Shown here: one piece after another, positions 23,743-31,390 of the stretch
How positions within the stretch are numbered: the first letter of the stretch is position 1
Layout: each line of letters starts with the position of its first letter
Source of the DNA: JABIEQ01 sp964516055
Lineage (GTDB): Bacteria; Patescibacteriota; Patescibacteriia; Magasanikbacterales; UBA922
DNA length: 33,544 nt
Direction of reading: 5' to 3'
Assembly: GCA_964516055.1 (NCBI GenBank)
Contig: CAZEYK010000008.1
Coordinates: forward strand, 1 to 33,544
Position numbers and translations under genes: made by a program
The notes under the pieces: generated by a model
Told to the model about the DNA's origin: nothing
Database searches by the model: none
Seen by the model: the letters and a program-made list of their open reading frames with translations, nothing else

Positions 23743-25095
23743 TCAAACAGACAATTCTCGTGTACCGTCTTTAGATACCATTCCTTCAGGAGGAATAGTC
23801 ACAAAAAATGTAGATCCCTTTCCTTTTATTGAATGAAACCCAAGGGTACACCCTGCATCTTCCACCACAAGTTTTGCTACATATAATCCAAGCCCTGTTC
23901 CTGACATCGTTACCTCACTCGCATTTTGTGCACGAAAAAATTTATCAAAAACATACATCTGTTCTGACTTTGCAATACCAATACCATGATCAATCACGCT
24001 CACAACAAACCACCCGTGTTTATCTTTTGAGAGAGAAACAGAAATATCCCCCGTATGAATAGCGTTGCTGTACTTAATAGCATTCGTCAAAAAATTATGG
24101 ATCACCTGCCGCAACAATGTTCCATCAATCATAATAGGAGCAAACGTTCCCAACGTATTGTTGTATACAATTTCTGCTCCTGGTGCAGTATCTTCCTTAG
24201 CAGCAAGCAAAGGAGCGGCATCAACAACCACATCATGAACAAATGATGACAAATCAATAGGCTCAGGAGAAATACGCAATTTCCCTGATTCCACACGAGA
24301 CACATTGAGCAAATCATTTACCAAAGTAATCATGTGTTTCGTAGATTCATACATACCCGCAATTAACACCCGCTGTTTTTTGGTAATTCTTCCAACATCT
24401 GAACCTAATAATTCTTCCGCATACCACCGAATTCCCGTTAATGGAGTTCGTAACTGATGTGATGCAAATGACACAAAGGTATTTTTCATCTCATCAACTT
24501 CTTTTTCCTGTGTACCATCTCTAAATAAGGTAATAACTCCATTATTTTTTCCAGAAGTCAATAAAGGAGCAATCACCATCGTAATAGGAACATCGCCTGC
24601 ACCAACACGTTGACAATAAAAATCATCAGTGGGAGTAACAGTCACAATATTTGTGTCCTTCACTACTGACTGAACAAGATCACAATATGATGATCGACTA
24701 TCCACATCACGTTTACTCACAAAATGCATCAATGTATCAATAGAAGTTCCAATTAAATCTTTTGGAGACACTCTCATGATAGTACTTCCACACTGATTTA
24801 CTAATACAATTTTTCCTTTTTTATCAGACACAAGCATTCCTTCTCCCATGGATGATAAAATAGCTTCAAGTCGTTCATTTTTATGCTGAATTTGATTTTT
24901 TAACGTAAGCAACTTTTGTTTTTCTTTTTTCAAACGTGCTTCTACTTTTTCTCGTTTTTTTACCTCACGACGCAAATTTCTTACATAATATTCACCAAGA
25001 GCGGTTGCCAAAAATACACAAATAGTTGAAATAAAAAAAACCCAAAAATGATTGAGAAAAAAATGAATAGTATTTAATAAAAAAGATGACTGCAT
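23743..25095 (-). CDS. membrane sensor histidine kinase with PAS domain
   Basis: The 450-residue protein has one N-terminal membrane helix (about 15-35) and almost no outside part. A charged coiled coil (38-78) and a PAS-like domain (about 75-195) follow. HisKA comes next, with phospho-acceptor His213 in FASHQLRTPL. HATPase_c then shows the N box NFLTNAIKYS, the G1 box DHGIGIA and the G2 box GTGLGL. It should autophosphorylate in response to a cytosolic or membrane cue read by the PAS domain. No response regulator lies next to it in the window, so it is an orphan here. It follows the Fe-S operon and has its own -10 box. The first codons lie within a terminator-like hairpin. Confidence 0.93.
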   Translation of the reverse strand: MQSSFLLNTIHFFLNHFWVFFISTICVFLATALGEYYVRNLRREVKKREKVEARLKKEKQKLLTLKNQIQHKNERLEAILSSMGEGMLVSDKKGKIVLVNQCGSTIMRVSPKDLIGTSIDTLMHFVSKRDVDSRSSYCDLVQSVVKDTNIVTVTPTDDFYCQRVGAGDVPITMVIAPLLTSGKNNGVITLFRDGTQEKEVDEMKNTFVSFASHQLRTPLTGIRWYAEELLGSDVGRITKKQRVLIAGMYESTKHMITLVNDLLNVSRVESGKLRISPEPIDLSSFVHDVVVDAAPLLAAKEDTAPGAEIVYNNTLGTFAPIMIDGTLLRQVIHNFLTNAIKYSNAIHTGDISVSLSKDKHGWFVVSVIDHGIGIAKSEQMYVFDKFFRAQNASEVTMSGTGLGLYVAKLVVEDAGCTLGFHSIKGKGSTFFVTIPPEGMVSKDGTRELSV

Positions 25096-25115
25096 ACATC
25101 TACTTAAGTCATCTT
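25077..25115 (-). terminator. terminator of the Fe-S operon, overlapping the kinase start
   Basis: On the minus strand AAGATGACT (25115-25107) pairs with AGTCATCTT (25091-25083) around a 15-base loop, followed by Ts. The kinase ATG (25095-25093) lies in the loop and the 3' arm encodes its first residues. Confidence 0.5.
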
Positions 25116-25121
25116 ATTATA
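25116..25121 (-). promoter_or_regulatory. -10 box of the histidine kinase gene
   Basis: A perfect TATAAT on the minus strand lies 21 bases before the kinase ATG. I see no good -35 box. A start about 7 bases downstream would open the transcript inside the 5' arm of the Fe-S operon terminator. Confidence 0.4.
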
Positions 25122-25148
25122 CAATAAATACACTACAAATGAAAAACA

Positions 25149-25448
25149 TTACACCGGGAAAATTTTATTCCCATCTTCATCATACAAATGAATCGCCAAT
25201 ACAGGACAAGACTCCGCAGAAAGTCTAATCATATCATCATCCATCAAATTATGATCCTTGTCAGTAACGTATGCTAAATTTTCATCGTCCATCTGAAATA
25301 AATCTGGTGTTACCACAACGCAAGACTGTGCACCAATACAAGCATCTCTATCCACCACAACTTTTCTAATTTTCCCTGTTTTACGAACTCCTACAGAAAT
25401 ATGTTCTGTCCCAAGCTCGTCAATAATATCTTGATGTTCATGTTTCAT
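25149..25448 (-). CDS. single-cluster ferredoxin, probably [3Fe-4S] or altered [4Fe-4S]
   Basis: A 99-residue small acidic protein. The cluster motif is DACIGAQSCVVVTP, where the second Cys of the usual CxxCxxC is replaced by Ala, plus a distant SAESCPVLAI. This pattern is known from single-cluster ferredoxins that bind [3Fe-4S] or use another ligand. It is the last gene of the Fe-S operon, 12 bases after the 2Fe-2S thioredoxin-like protein. Likely role: low-potential electron carrier for cluster assembly or for an unseen partner. Partner identity is inference; the divergent flavoprotein at the other end of the cluster is a candidate. Confidence 0.85.
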   Translation of the reverse strand: MKHEHQDIIDELGTEHISVGVRKTGKIRKVVVDRDACIGAQSCVVVTPDLFQMDDENLAYVTDKDHNLMDDDMIRLSAESCPVLAIHLYDEDGNKIFPV

Positions 25449-25460
25449 AATTTTTTACAA

Positions 25461-25766
25461 TTAGATATCTCCCAAAAAACTATCTTCAATAGTCATTTCA
25501 ACTCCTCCTCGTTCTCTATGTTCCCCACCTTTCAAAATTTCTTCCACAACAGTATCTTCATCAGCCAAAAATATCATACCATCATCCACAGCAACATTCG
25601 GGCCACTCGAACAATAACCAAGGCATTTACAATAATCAAGATCGATTTTAGCATTCTTATTACGAAATTTCAATCCAAACGCTTTTTTGATAACCTGAAA
25701 AATCCGCGTACTCCCATATCGGCAACACCATGATCCATTGCATACACGTACTTTTTTTTGATTCAT
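25461..25766 (-). CDS. [2Fe-2S] thioredoxin-like ferredoxin (NuoE-type domain)
   Basis: The 101-residue protein has the pattern of thioredoxin-fold 2Fe-2S ferredoxins related to the 24-kDa subunit of complex I. VRVCNGSWCCRYGS opens the chain, and YCKCLGYCSSGPNVAVDDGM supplies the later cysteines. The C-terminal ~25 residues are a charged tail (GGEHRERGGVEM). It probably binds one [2Fe-2S] cluster and moves electrons or clusters. It sits between a MIP18-family gene and a second ferredoxin in the same operon. A cluster-carrier or redox role in Fe-S assembly is likely but not shown by sequence. Confidence 0.82.
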   Translation of the reverse strand: MNQKKVRVCNGSWCCRYGSTRIFQVIKKAFGLKFRNKNAKIDLDYCKCLGYCSSGPNVAVDDGMIFLADEDTVVEEILKGGEHRERGGVEMTIEDSFLGDI

Positions 25767-25781
25767 ACAATATCGTAAAAA

Positions 25782-26063
25782 TTAAACGCCTAACATATCC
25801 CGCAACTCTTCACTCGCATTCCACGGAGGATCAAACGTAACATCAATCTCTACCTGAGAAAACCCTAAATCTCTCATCTTTTGTTGAATTTGTTGCTGCA
25901 TCACCGCTCCAAATGGGCACTGCGGGGTGGTATACGTAATCTGCAAATACAAATGTGTATCTGATTTTATCTGAATATCATAAATAAGACCCAGCGTATA
26001 AATATCCAAAGGGATCTCTGGATCCATAATCGTTTGTAATTGTTCAATGATTTTTTGTTTCAT
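25782..26063 (-). CDS. MIP18/DUF59-family Fe-S assembly factor (SufT/PaaD-like)
   Basis: A 93-residue single-domain protein with the family core: DPEIPLDIYTLGLIYDI, TYTTPQCPFG with the conserved Cys, and VEIDVTFDPPWN. Members act in Fe-S cluster maturation or delivery, including bacterial SufT and eukaryotic MIP18. It lies 24 bases after sufC, matching the frequent placement of sufT near suf genes. It is shorter than SufT proteins carrying extra domains, so it is the core domain alone. No A-type carrier (SufA/IscA) or Nfu gene is visible, and this factor may fill part of that role. Confidence 0.88.
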   Translation of the reverse strand: MKQKIIEQLQTIMDPEIPLDIYTLGLIYDIQIKSDTHLYLQITYTTPQCPFGAVMQQQIQQKMRDLGFSQVEIDVTFDPPWNASEELRDMLGV

Positions 26064-26087
26064 AAAAAAATAACGGATTTTTTTACT

Positions 26088-26813
26088 TTAATACCCCTCA
26101 TACCCTTTCTCCTCAATATCCTTCGCCAACTCCGCTCCCCCACTCTTCACAATATTTCCATCTATCATAATATGAACAACATCAGGCGTTACATATTCCA
26201 AAATCCGATTATAATGCGTAATCAACAATATACCTTTCTCTTCTGAGCGAAACCGATTAATCCCTTCAGAAACAACCTTCAATGCATCAACATCAAGACC
26301 TGAATCTGTTTCATCCAATATCGCGTAGGTTGGATCAAGCACAGCCAACTGCAAAATTTCTGCCCGTTTTTTTTCTCCACCGCTAAAACCTTGATTTACA
26401 TATCGCTTGGCAAACGTCGGATCAATTTGCGATTCCTCCATCTTTTCTTGCAAAAATCGATAAAACACTACCGGATTTTGTTTTTCACCCATCTTTGCTT
26501 CATACACCATCCGAAGAAAGTTTGAAATCGTCACACCAGCAATCTCTGGTGGATATTGCATAGACAAAAACAATCCAGCTTTTGATCGTTCATCTGGAGC
26601 ACGTTGTGTAATATCTTCACCATCAAGCATAATCTGCCCACCTGTCAGCGTATATGATGGGTGCCCCATAAGCGCATTTACCAATGTCGATTTTCCAGAA
26701 CCATTTGGTCCCATGATGACATGAACCTGTCCTTTTGGTAGCTCAAGACTAAGCCCATGAATAATTTCCTTACCCTCAACCTCAACAGATACCGTACGAA
26801 GAAACAAACTCAT
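26088..26813 (-). CDS. sufC: SufC, ATPase of the SufBCD scaffold
   Basis: A 241-residue ABC-type ATPase with Walker A GPNGSGKST (35-43), the signature FSGGEKKRAEILQ, and Walker B YAILDETDSGLD. The KKRAEILQ context and GLDVDAL are typical for SufC and not for transport ATPases. SufC binds SufB and SufD and uses ATP to drive cluster assembly on the scaffold in the cytosol. It starts 1 base after the stop of the unknown membrane gene, so the two are coupled. In many bacteria sufC sits next to sufB; here it is separated from sufB and sufD by sufS, sufE and the membrane protein. Confidence 0.97.
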   Translation of the reverse strand: MSLFLRTVSVEVEGKEIIHGLSLELPKGQVHVIMGPNGSGKSTLVNALMGHPSYTLTGGQIMLDGEDITQRAPDERSKAGLFLSMQYPPEIAGVTISNFLRMVYEAKMGEKQNPVVFYRFLQEKMEESQIDPTFAKRYVNQGFSGGEKKRAEILQLAVLDPTYAILDETDSGLDVDALKVVSEGINRFRSEEKGILLITHYNRILEYVTPDVVHIMIDGNIVKSGGAELAKDIEEKGYEGY

Positions 26814-26814
26814 A

Positions 26815-27159
26815 TTATGATTTTCTTATTTTTTTATAAAGAAGATATAGCCCTAATCCATACACTCCATATCCAACAAACATCCCCCCAAACATACCAG
26901 CCCATTCAATAAATTCAAGCGGTCCACCATCTAATCCCAACCCACGACAAATATTATGGGGATTAACAAAACAAATGGGAAATAACACAATATTTGATAT
27001 AGCAAATCCTATTATAGCAGGGATAAATAATATAAACATCACTATTTTATAAAAAATCAATGTTGAATAAAATGAGTCCTCTAACCAAAAAAGAATCAAC
27101 CCAATACATCCACTGAAAAAAAATACATTTCCTGTTTGTTTTATAAAAAAATTAAACAT
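26815..27159 (-). CDS. unknown small membrane protein inside the SUF operon
   Basis: I do not recognise this 114-residue protein. It has three to four hydrophobic segments (about 10-30, 35-70 as one or two helices, and 82-108) and ends in the basic KKIRKS, which would face the cytosol. Cysteines occur at CIG, in ICFV and in NICRGLG. The ATG at 27159 follows the sufE stop by 4 bases; the longer frame upstream overlaps sufE and was rejected. It is held between sufE and sufC with almost no spacing, which argues for a role tied to Fe-S assembly, perhaps metal or membrane linked. That is inference. Confidence 0.65.
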   Translation of the reverse strand: MFNFFIKQTGNVFFFSGCIGLILFWLEDSFYSTLIFYKIVMFILFIPAIIGFAISNIVLFPICFVNPHNICRGLGLDGGPLEFIEWAGMFGGMFVGYGVYGLGLYLLYKKIRKS

Positions 27160-27163
27160 ATTA

Positions 27164-27559
27164 TTATACATGAGTAATACGATCAATCATCGCTTGCAAC
27201 CCATTCGCCCGCGCCATAGACAAATGACTCTTCAACCCAATATCATCCAAAAAAGAAAAATCCGTATCTCGTATATCTTCATTTGAATGCCCTGATACCA
27301 CAAACAACAACAGCGCAACAATACCTTTCGTAATAAGCGCATCACTATCTGCTTCAAAACATACGTTTCCATCCTGTTCATACGATCGAAGCCATACATT
27401 CGACTGACAACCACGCACCAAATATTCGTCGGTTTTATATTCATCCGCAAGTGGCGACAAAGATTTTCCAAGAGAAATAATATAGGCATATTTTTCTTCC
27501 CATCCTGGCAACACAGAAAAATATTCTTTCAATTGTGCAATTTTTTCATGAATACTCAT
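27164..27559 (-). CDS. sufE: SufE sulfur acceptor
   Basis: The 131-residue product is a SufE. It begins IHEKIAQLKEYFSVLPGWEEKYAYII, has the sulfur-accepting Cys51 in LVRGCQSNVWL, and ends LSMARANGLQAMIDRI. SufE takes the persulfide from SufS and passes it to SufB. It lies next to sufS, its enzyme partner, with a 20-base gap. The ATG at 27559 was chosen over a TTG two codons upstream. Having SufE and not SufU agrees with the SufS type found beside it. Confidence 0.95.
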   Translation of the reverse strand: MSIHEKIAQLKEYFSVLPGWEEKYAYIISLGKSLSPLADEYKTDEYLVRGCQSNVWLRSYEQDGNVCFEADSDALITKGIVALLLFVVSGHSNEDIRDTDFSFLDDIGLKSHLSMARANGLQAMIDRITHV

Positions 27560-27579
27560 AAACAATTAGTAATTCCAAA

Positions 27580-28794
27580 TTATTCGTCATTCGTAAGTAT
27601 ACCAATAGCCTTTCTCAACGCAACAATAAATCGATCAATATCTTCTGATGTATTATACACTCCAAAAGAAATTCGACAGGTCCCCACCAACCCAAGCGCC
27701 ATAAGTAACGGTTCAGCACAATGTCGTCCAGACCGAAGAGCAATATGTTCCTCATCAAGCAATGTCGCAAGATCATGATGATGAACACCCTCAACAACAA
27801 AAGACAAAACAGAAGAAACATGCGTTTTCCCAGAAAGCATCGTTACCTGCGGAATTGTTGCTAATTGTTGTATAGCATATGCCATCAATGTATGTTCATG
27901 ATCACCAACATCTGTCACTCCCATATCTTTCATATACTCACAGGCAGCACCAAGACCAATGACTCCTGCAATATTAGGAGTACCTGCTTCAAATCGCGCC
28001 GGAATATCATTCCATATAGCACTATCTTCCCGTACTTCACGAACAATACCACCACCCAAATGATATGGCACTAATTCTTCTAGCAAAGCAGTTGTACCAT
28101 ACAATACTCCAACGCCCGTTGGTCCATACATTTTATGCGCAGAAAATACCAATGCATCACACCCAATATCTTGAACATCTACAGCCATATGCGCAATAGA
28201 TTGTGCGGCATCAATAATGGTTATTGCCTGCATGTCTTTTGCTTTTTGACAAACTTCTTTAATTGGAACAACCGTTCCAAGAACATTTGAAATATGAGTA
28301 ATAGAAACAATCTTCACCCGTTCATCAAGCAATCTATCAAAAGAATCCATATCAAACTGATAGTCATCAGTGAATTCAACAAATCGCAATTCAGCACCAG
28401 TTTCTCTTACTACTCGCTGCCACGGCAACAAGTTTGCATGATGTTCCATTCTAGTAAGCAAAATAACATCCCCCGGCTCAAGCAAATGTTTTAATCCCTG
28501 AGCAAGCATATTCATTCCATGTGTTGTCCCTGAAGTAAATACAATATTATTTGTTCCTGGTGCATGGATATACTGAACTACTTGGCTTCGTACCTGTTCA
28601 TACCGCTCCGTTGCCATAGCACCAATACCATGCCCACCACGATGAATATTTGCATTGTAATGATGGTAATACCCATTCATTGCTTCCACCACAATATCTG
28701 GCGTCAACGTCGTTGCGGCATTATCCAAATACACCAAATCAGGATGGTGATAAAACATCTGAAAATCTTTCTTTATCTTGACTTGATTATGCAT
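27580..28794 (-). CDS. sufS: SufS cysteine desulfurase (class II)
   Basis: The 404-residue PLP enzyme shows the class II layout. YLDNAATT is near residue 22, TRMEHHAN supplies the PLP-stacking His, SAHKMYGPTG supplies the PLP lysine, and RSGRHCAEPL near residue 360 carries the catalytic Cys. It releases sulfur from L-cysteine as a persulfide, which SufE takes up. It is flanked by sufD and sufE, forming a normal suf order. Its last residues (TNDE) are encoded by a short AT-rich repeat-like stretch that fills the junction with sufE. Confidence 0.96.
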   Translation of the reverse strand: MHNQVKIKKDFQMFYHHPDLVYLDNAATTLTPDIVVEAMNGYYHHYNANIHRGGHGIGAMATERYEQVRSQVVQYIHAPGTNNIVFTSGTTHGMNMLAQGLKHLLEPGDVILLTRMEHHANLLPWQRVVRETGAELRFVEFTDDYQFDMDSFDRLLDERVKIVSITHISNVLGTVVPIKEVCQKAKDMQAITIIDAAQSIAHMAVDVQDIGCDALVFSAHKMYGPTGVGVLYGTTALLEELVPYHLGGGIVREVREDSAIWNDIPARFEAGTPNIAGVIGLGAACEYMKDMGVTDVGDHEHTLMAYAIQQLATIPQVTMLSGKTHVSSVLSFVVEGVHHHDLATLLDEEHIALRSGRHCAEPLLMALGLVGTCRISFGVYNTSEDIDRFIVALRKAIGILTNDE

Positions 28795-28838
28795 ATACTT
28801 TTGATAACTACTATTATTTACATCTTAAAGAAAAATCA

Positions 28839-29654
28839 CTATTCCTCACGACCGTACCCAAACTTCTCATCAATAAGCAATAACACCGTTTCTTTTTTTT
28901 GTTCAGATAATTGATCCAACACACCACCCAAATGTGCCCGAACAACCAAATGTTCTGCTGTTTCAGTATCAAGACCACGTGATTGCATATAAAACAATTT
29001 TTCCTGACTCATATGCGTTGTGGTAACCCCATGAAAACAGGTTACATCATTATTGGCAATCTCAAGATCCGGCACTGCATATATTTTTGCATCTTTTGAT
29101 AAAAGTAATGTATCTTCTTTTTGATATCCTTCACAACCAGAGGATCCTTCTGGAATACGTATCAACCCTTTATAATTCACAAATCCTTTTCCTCCCACCA
29201 CTCCCTTCACTTTCATGTCGGAAGTAGTATGAGAAGCTAAATGCTCCGTTGCATGATATACATCATACTCATCTGTATCACTCGCAAAAAACAATCCATA
29301 CGTTTCACCCCGAGCACCGTCACCAATAAGTTTTGTAACGGTTGATATTTTTGTCTGCCCATTTGAAAAATTAATATCAAACCATCGCATTGCCGCGTTT
29401 TCAGCAACCTCAACCGTTCTTGAAATATTGACTCCCGCTTCCGACTGAATAGCAATATAATCCAAACTGGCATCTTTTTTCAGTTCAATAATAATTTCAA
29501 CAAATTCATTACATACCAATTCTTCAATCACCACATCTTTTTCTGAAACCACAACAGTCATTTTGTTATCAACAAAATCAACATCTGCGCTCCCAGATAC
29601 AATATTCAAAAATTGATTTGTATTACGTGTTATGTGTTTCATGCTACGTGACAT
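28839..29654 (-). CDS. sufD: SufD-like scaffold subunit
   Basis: The 271-residue protein is a short SufD: a beta-helix core with few charged N-terminal residues. Typical SufD is over 400 residues, so the N-terminal region is strongly reduced. The C-terminal part has EIANNDVTCFHGVTTTHM, which matches the C-x-H-G segment with the conserved His of SufD, and YMQSRGLD. SufD pairs with SufB, with clusters built at their interface. It begins 3 bases after the sufB stop. Two ATGs (29654 and 29642) are possible starts. The beta-helix is repetitive, so the assignment to SufD rests on the tail and position. Confidence 0.88.
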   Translation of the reverse strand: MSRSMKHITRNTNQFLNIVSGSADVDFVDNKMTVVVSEKDVVIEELVCNEFVEIIIELKKDASLDYIAIQSEAGVNISRTVEVAENAAMRWFDINFSNGQTKISTVTKLIGDGARGETYGLFFASDTDEYDVYHATEHLASHTTSDMKVKGVVGGKGFVNYKGLIRIPEGSSGCEGYQKEDTLLLSKDAKIYAVPDLEIANNDVTCFHGVTTTHMSQEKLFYMQSRGLDTETAEHLVVRAHLGGVLDQLSEQKKETVLLLIDEKFGYGREE

Positions 29655-29657
29655 ATT

Positions 29658-31079
29658 TTATCCAACAGAGCCTTCCATCTCAAGCTCAATCAACTTATTC
29701 AACTCCAGCGCATACTCAAGCGGCAACGCTTTCACAATTGGCTCAATAAATCCAGCCACCACCATTTGCATTGCTTGTTCCTCACTCAATCCCCTACTCA
29801 TTAAATAAAAAATTTCATCATCTCCAATTTTTCCTACCGTTGCTTCATGCACAATATCCACATCATTCGTATCAATCTTCATATACGGATGGGTATTTGA
29901 CACAGATATATCATCCATAAGTAACGCATCACACTCCACACTAACACGAGAATTGGTAGCTTTTTTCGTTACCTTCACTAATCCACGATAGGTAGAAATA
30001 CCCCCACCCGCAGAAATAGATTTTGCACGAATAGTCGATTTGGTATCGGGGGCAGCATGAATTACTTTTGATCCCGTATCTTGATCTTGTCCTGGACCAG
30101 CAAACGCAATACCCAAACTATCAGAACGAGATCCTCTTCCACGAAGTACTGAACACGGATACAACATAGTAACTCCAGAACCCATATTCCCATTAATCCA
30201 TTCCACCACACCCTGTTCATCAACAAGTGCTCGCTTGGTATTTAAATTGTATGTATTTTTTGACCAATTCTCAATACTCGAATATCGACAACGAGCATGC
30301 TTATGCACAAAAATTTCTACACATCCCGCATGAAGCGAATTCACCGCATATCGTGGCGCACTACATCCTTCGATATACTGCAACTCCGCCCCTTCATCAA
30401 CAATAATTAACGTATGTTCAAATTGCCCTCCACCCTTCGCATTCATCCGAAAATATGCTTGAAGCGGCAATTCCACCTTCACCCCTTTTGGGACATAAAT
30501 AAATGTTCCTCCACTCCAAACCGCGGCATGAAGCATCACAAATTTGTGATCGTTAATGGGAACACACTGAGTCATGAAATATTCTTTTACCAATGCGGGA
30601 TATTGTTGTACCGCCACATCCATATTTTCAAAAATCACTCCTTTTTTCTTCAAACTCGCCTGAATATTATGATACACAACATCACTATCATATTGTGCCC
30701 CAACTCCTGCGAGCGCCGCTTTTTCAGCCTCTGGGATACCCAACCGATCAAACGTCTGCTTAATATCTTCTGGCACATCATCCCATGTTCTTGCTTCCTC
30801 AGTATTCGGTCGAACATAGTAAATAATTTCATCCAAATTTAAATCAGATAAATCCGGTCCCCAACTTGGCAATGATGCTTCTTGAAATAAGGCAAACGCA
30901 ACCAATCGTTTTTCAAGCATCCAAGCTGGTTCATTCTTCTGCTTCGAAATTTCTCGAACAACATCCTCGGTAATACCAGGCTTCGATTTAAACTTCGAAG
31001 TATCTTTATTTGCCCCATCAAAAAGCTCACGCGATGGCGTAAACGATAGAGAATGTTTTTTTATAGAAGTGTTGGTCAT
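29658..31079 (-). CDS. sufB: SufB scaffold subunit
   Basis: The 473-residue protein is a full-length SufB. The N-terminal part carries the GVGAQYDSDVVYHNI segment, the middle carries TFIYVPKGVKVELPLQAYFR and IEGCSAP, and late in the chain come VECDALLMDD (conserved Cys) and the HEATVGKIGDDEIFYLMSRG tail. SufB is the main scaffold on which clusters are assembled with SufC and SufD, taking sulfur from SufE. It is 26 bases downstream of the unknown 94-residue gene and tightly coupled to sufD. Confidence 0.97.
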   Translation of the reverse strand: MTNTSIKKHSLSFTPSRELFDGANKDTSKFKSKPGITEDVVREISKQKNEPAWMLEKRLVAFALFQEASLPSWGPDLSDLNLDEIIYYVRPNTEEARTWDDVPEDIKQTFDRLGIPEAEKAALAGVGAQYDSDVVYHNIQASLKKKGVIFENMDVAVQQYPALVKEYFMTQCVPINDHKFVMLHAAVWSGGTFIYVPKGVKVELPLQAYFRMNAKGGGQFEHTLIIVDEGAELQYIEGCSAPRYAVNSLHAGCVEIFVHKHARCRYSSIENWSKNTYNLNTKRALVDEQGVVEWINGNMGSGVTMLYPCSVLRGRGSRSDSLGIAFAGPGQDQDTGSKVIHAAPDTKSTIRAKSISAGGGISTYRGLVKVTKKATNSRVSVECDALLMDDISVSNTHPYMKIDTNDVDIVHEATVGKIGDDEIFYLMSRGLSEEQAMQMVVAGFIEPIVKALPLEYALELNKLIELEMEGSVG

Positions 31080-31105
31080 AATTCATCATCAATCACCAGC
31101 CCAAT

Positions 31106-31390
31106 TTATTCAAGAAGATTCGCTATATCCTGTTCAGAAAAATGTTTCGTATTACAAAAAAGAGTAGCCACCCCACAAGACGTTTGTCCCCCCGTATCAC
31201 TACATTCAACAATACAATCTGGCGTAAAATACGTTTTCCAATATACCATCTCCACAAGCCAGCCCGGACTTTGATGATAGGTTTCCAGCAATTGTTCGTC
31301 TGCAATTTTTACAGGAACCACATATTTCTTCATATATGGCCGAAAAAAACGAGTCCATGCACTACATTTTTTTTCAAATGATTGAATCAT
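31106..31390 (-). CDS. unknown Cys-containing small protein inside the Fe-S operon
   Basis: I do not recognise this 94-residue soluble protein. It has a basic N-terminus (Lys-rich to about residue 28) and five cysteines, four of them in the segment DCIVECSDTGGQTSC plus LFCN near residues 59-79. This spacing could bind metal or a cluster but fits no motif I know. Its ATG overlaps the stop of the IscS-type gene (ATGA), and sufB follows after 26 bases. Tight placement between a sulfur donor and the scaffold suggests a role in sulfur or iron handling; that is inference. Confidence 0.7.
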   Translation of the reverse strand: MIQSFEKKCSAWTRFFRPYMKKYVVPVKIADEQLLETYHQSPGWLVEMVYWKTYFTPDCIVECSDTGGQTSCGVATLFCNTKHFSEQDIANLLE

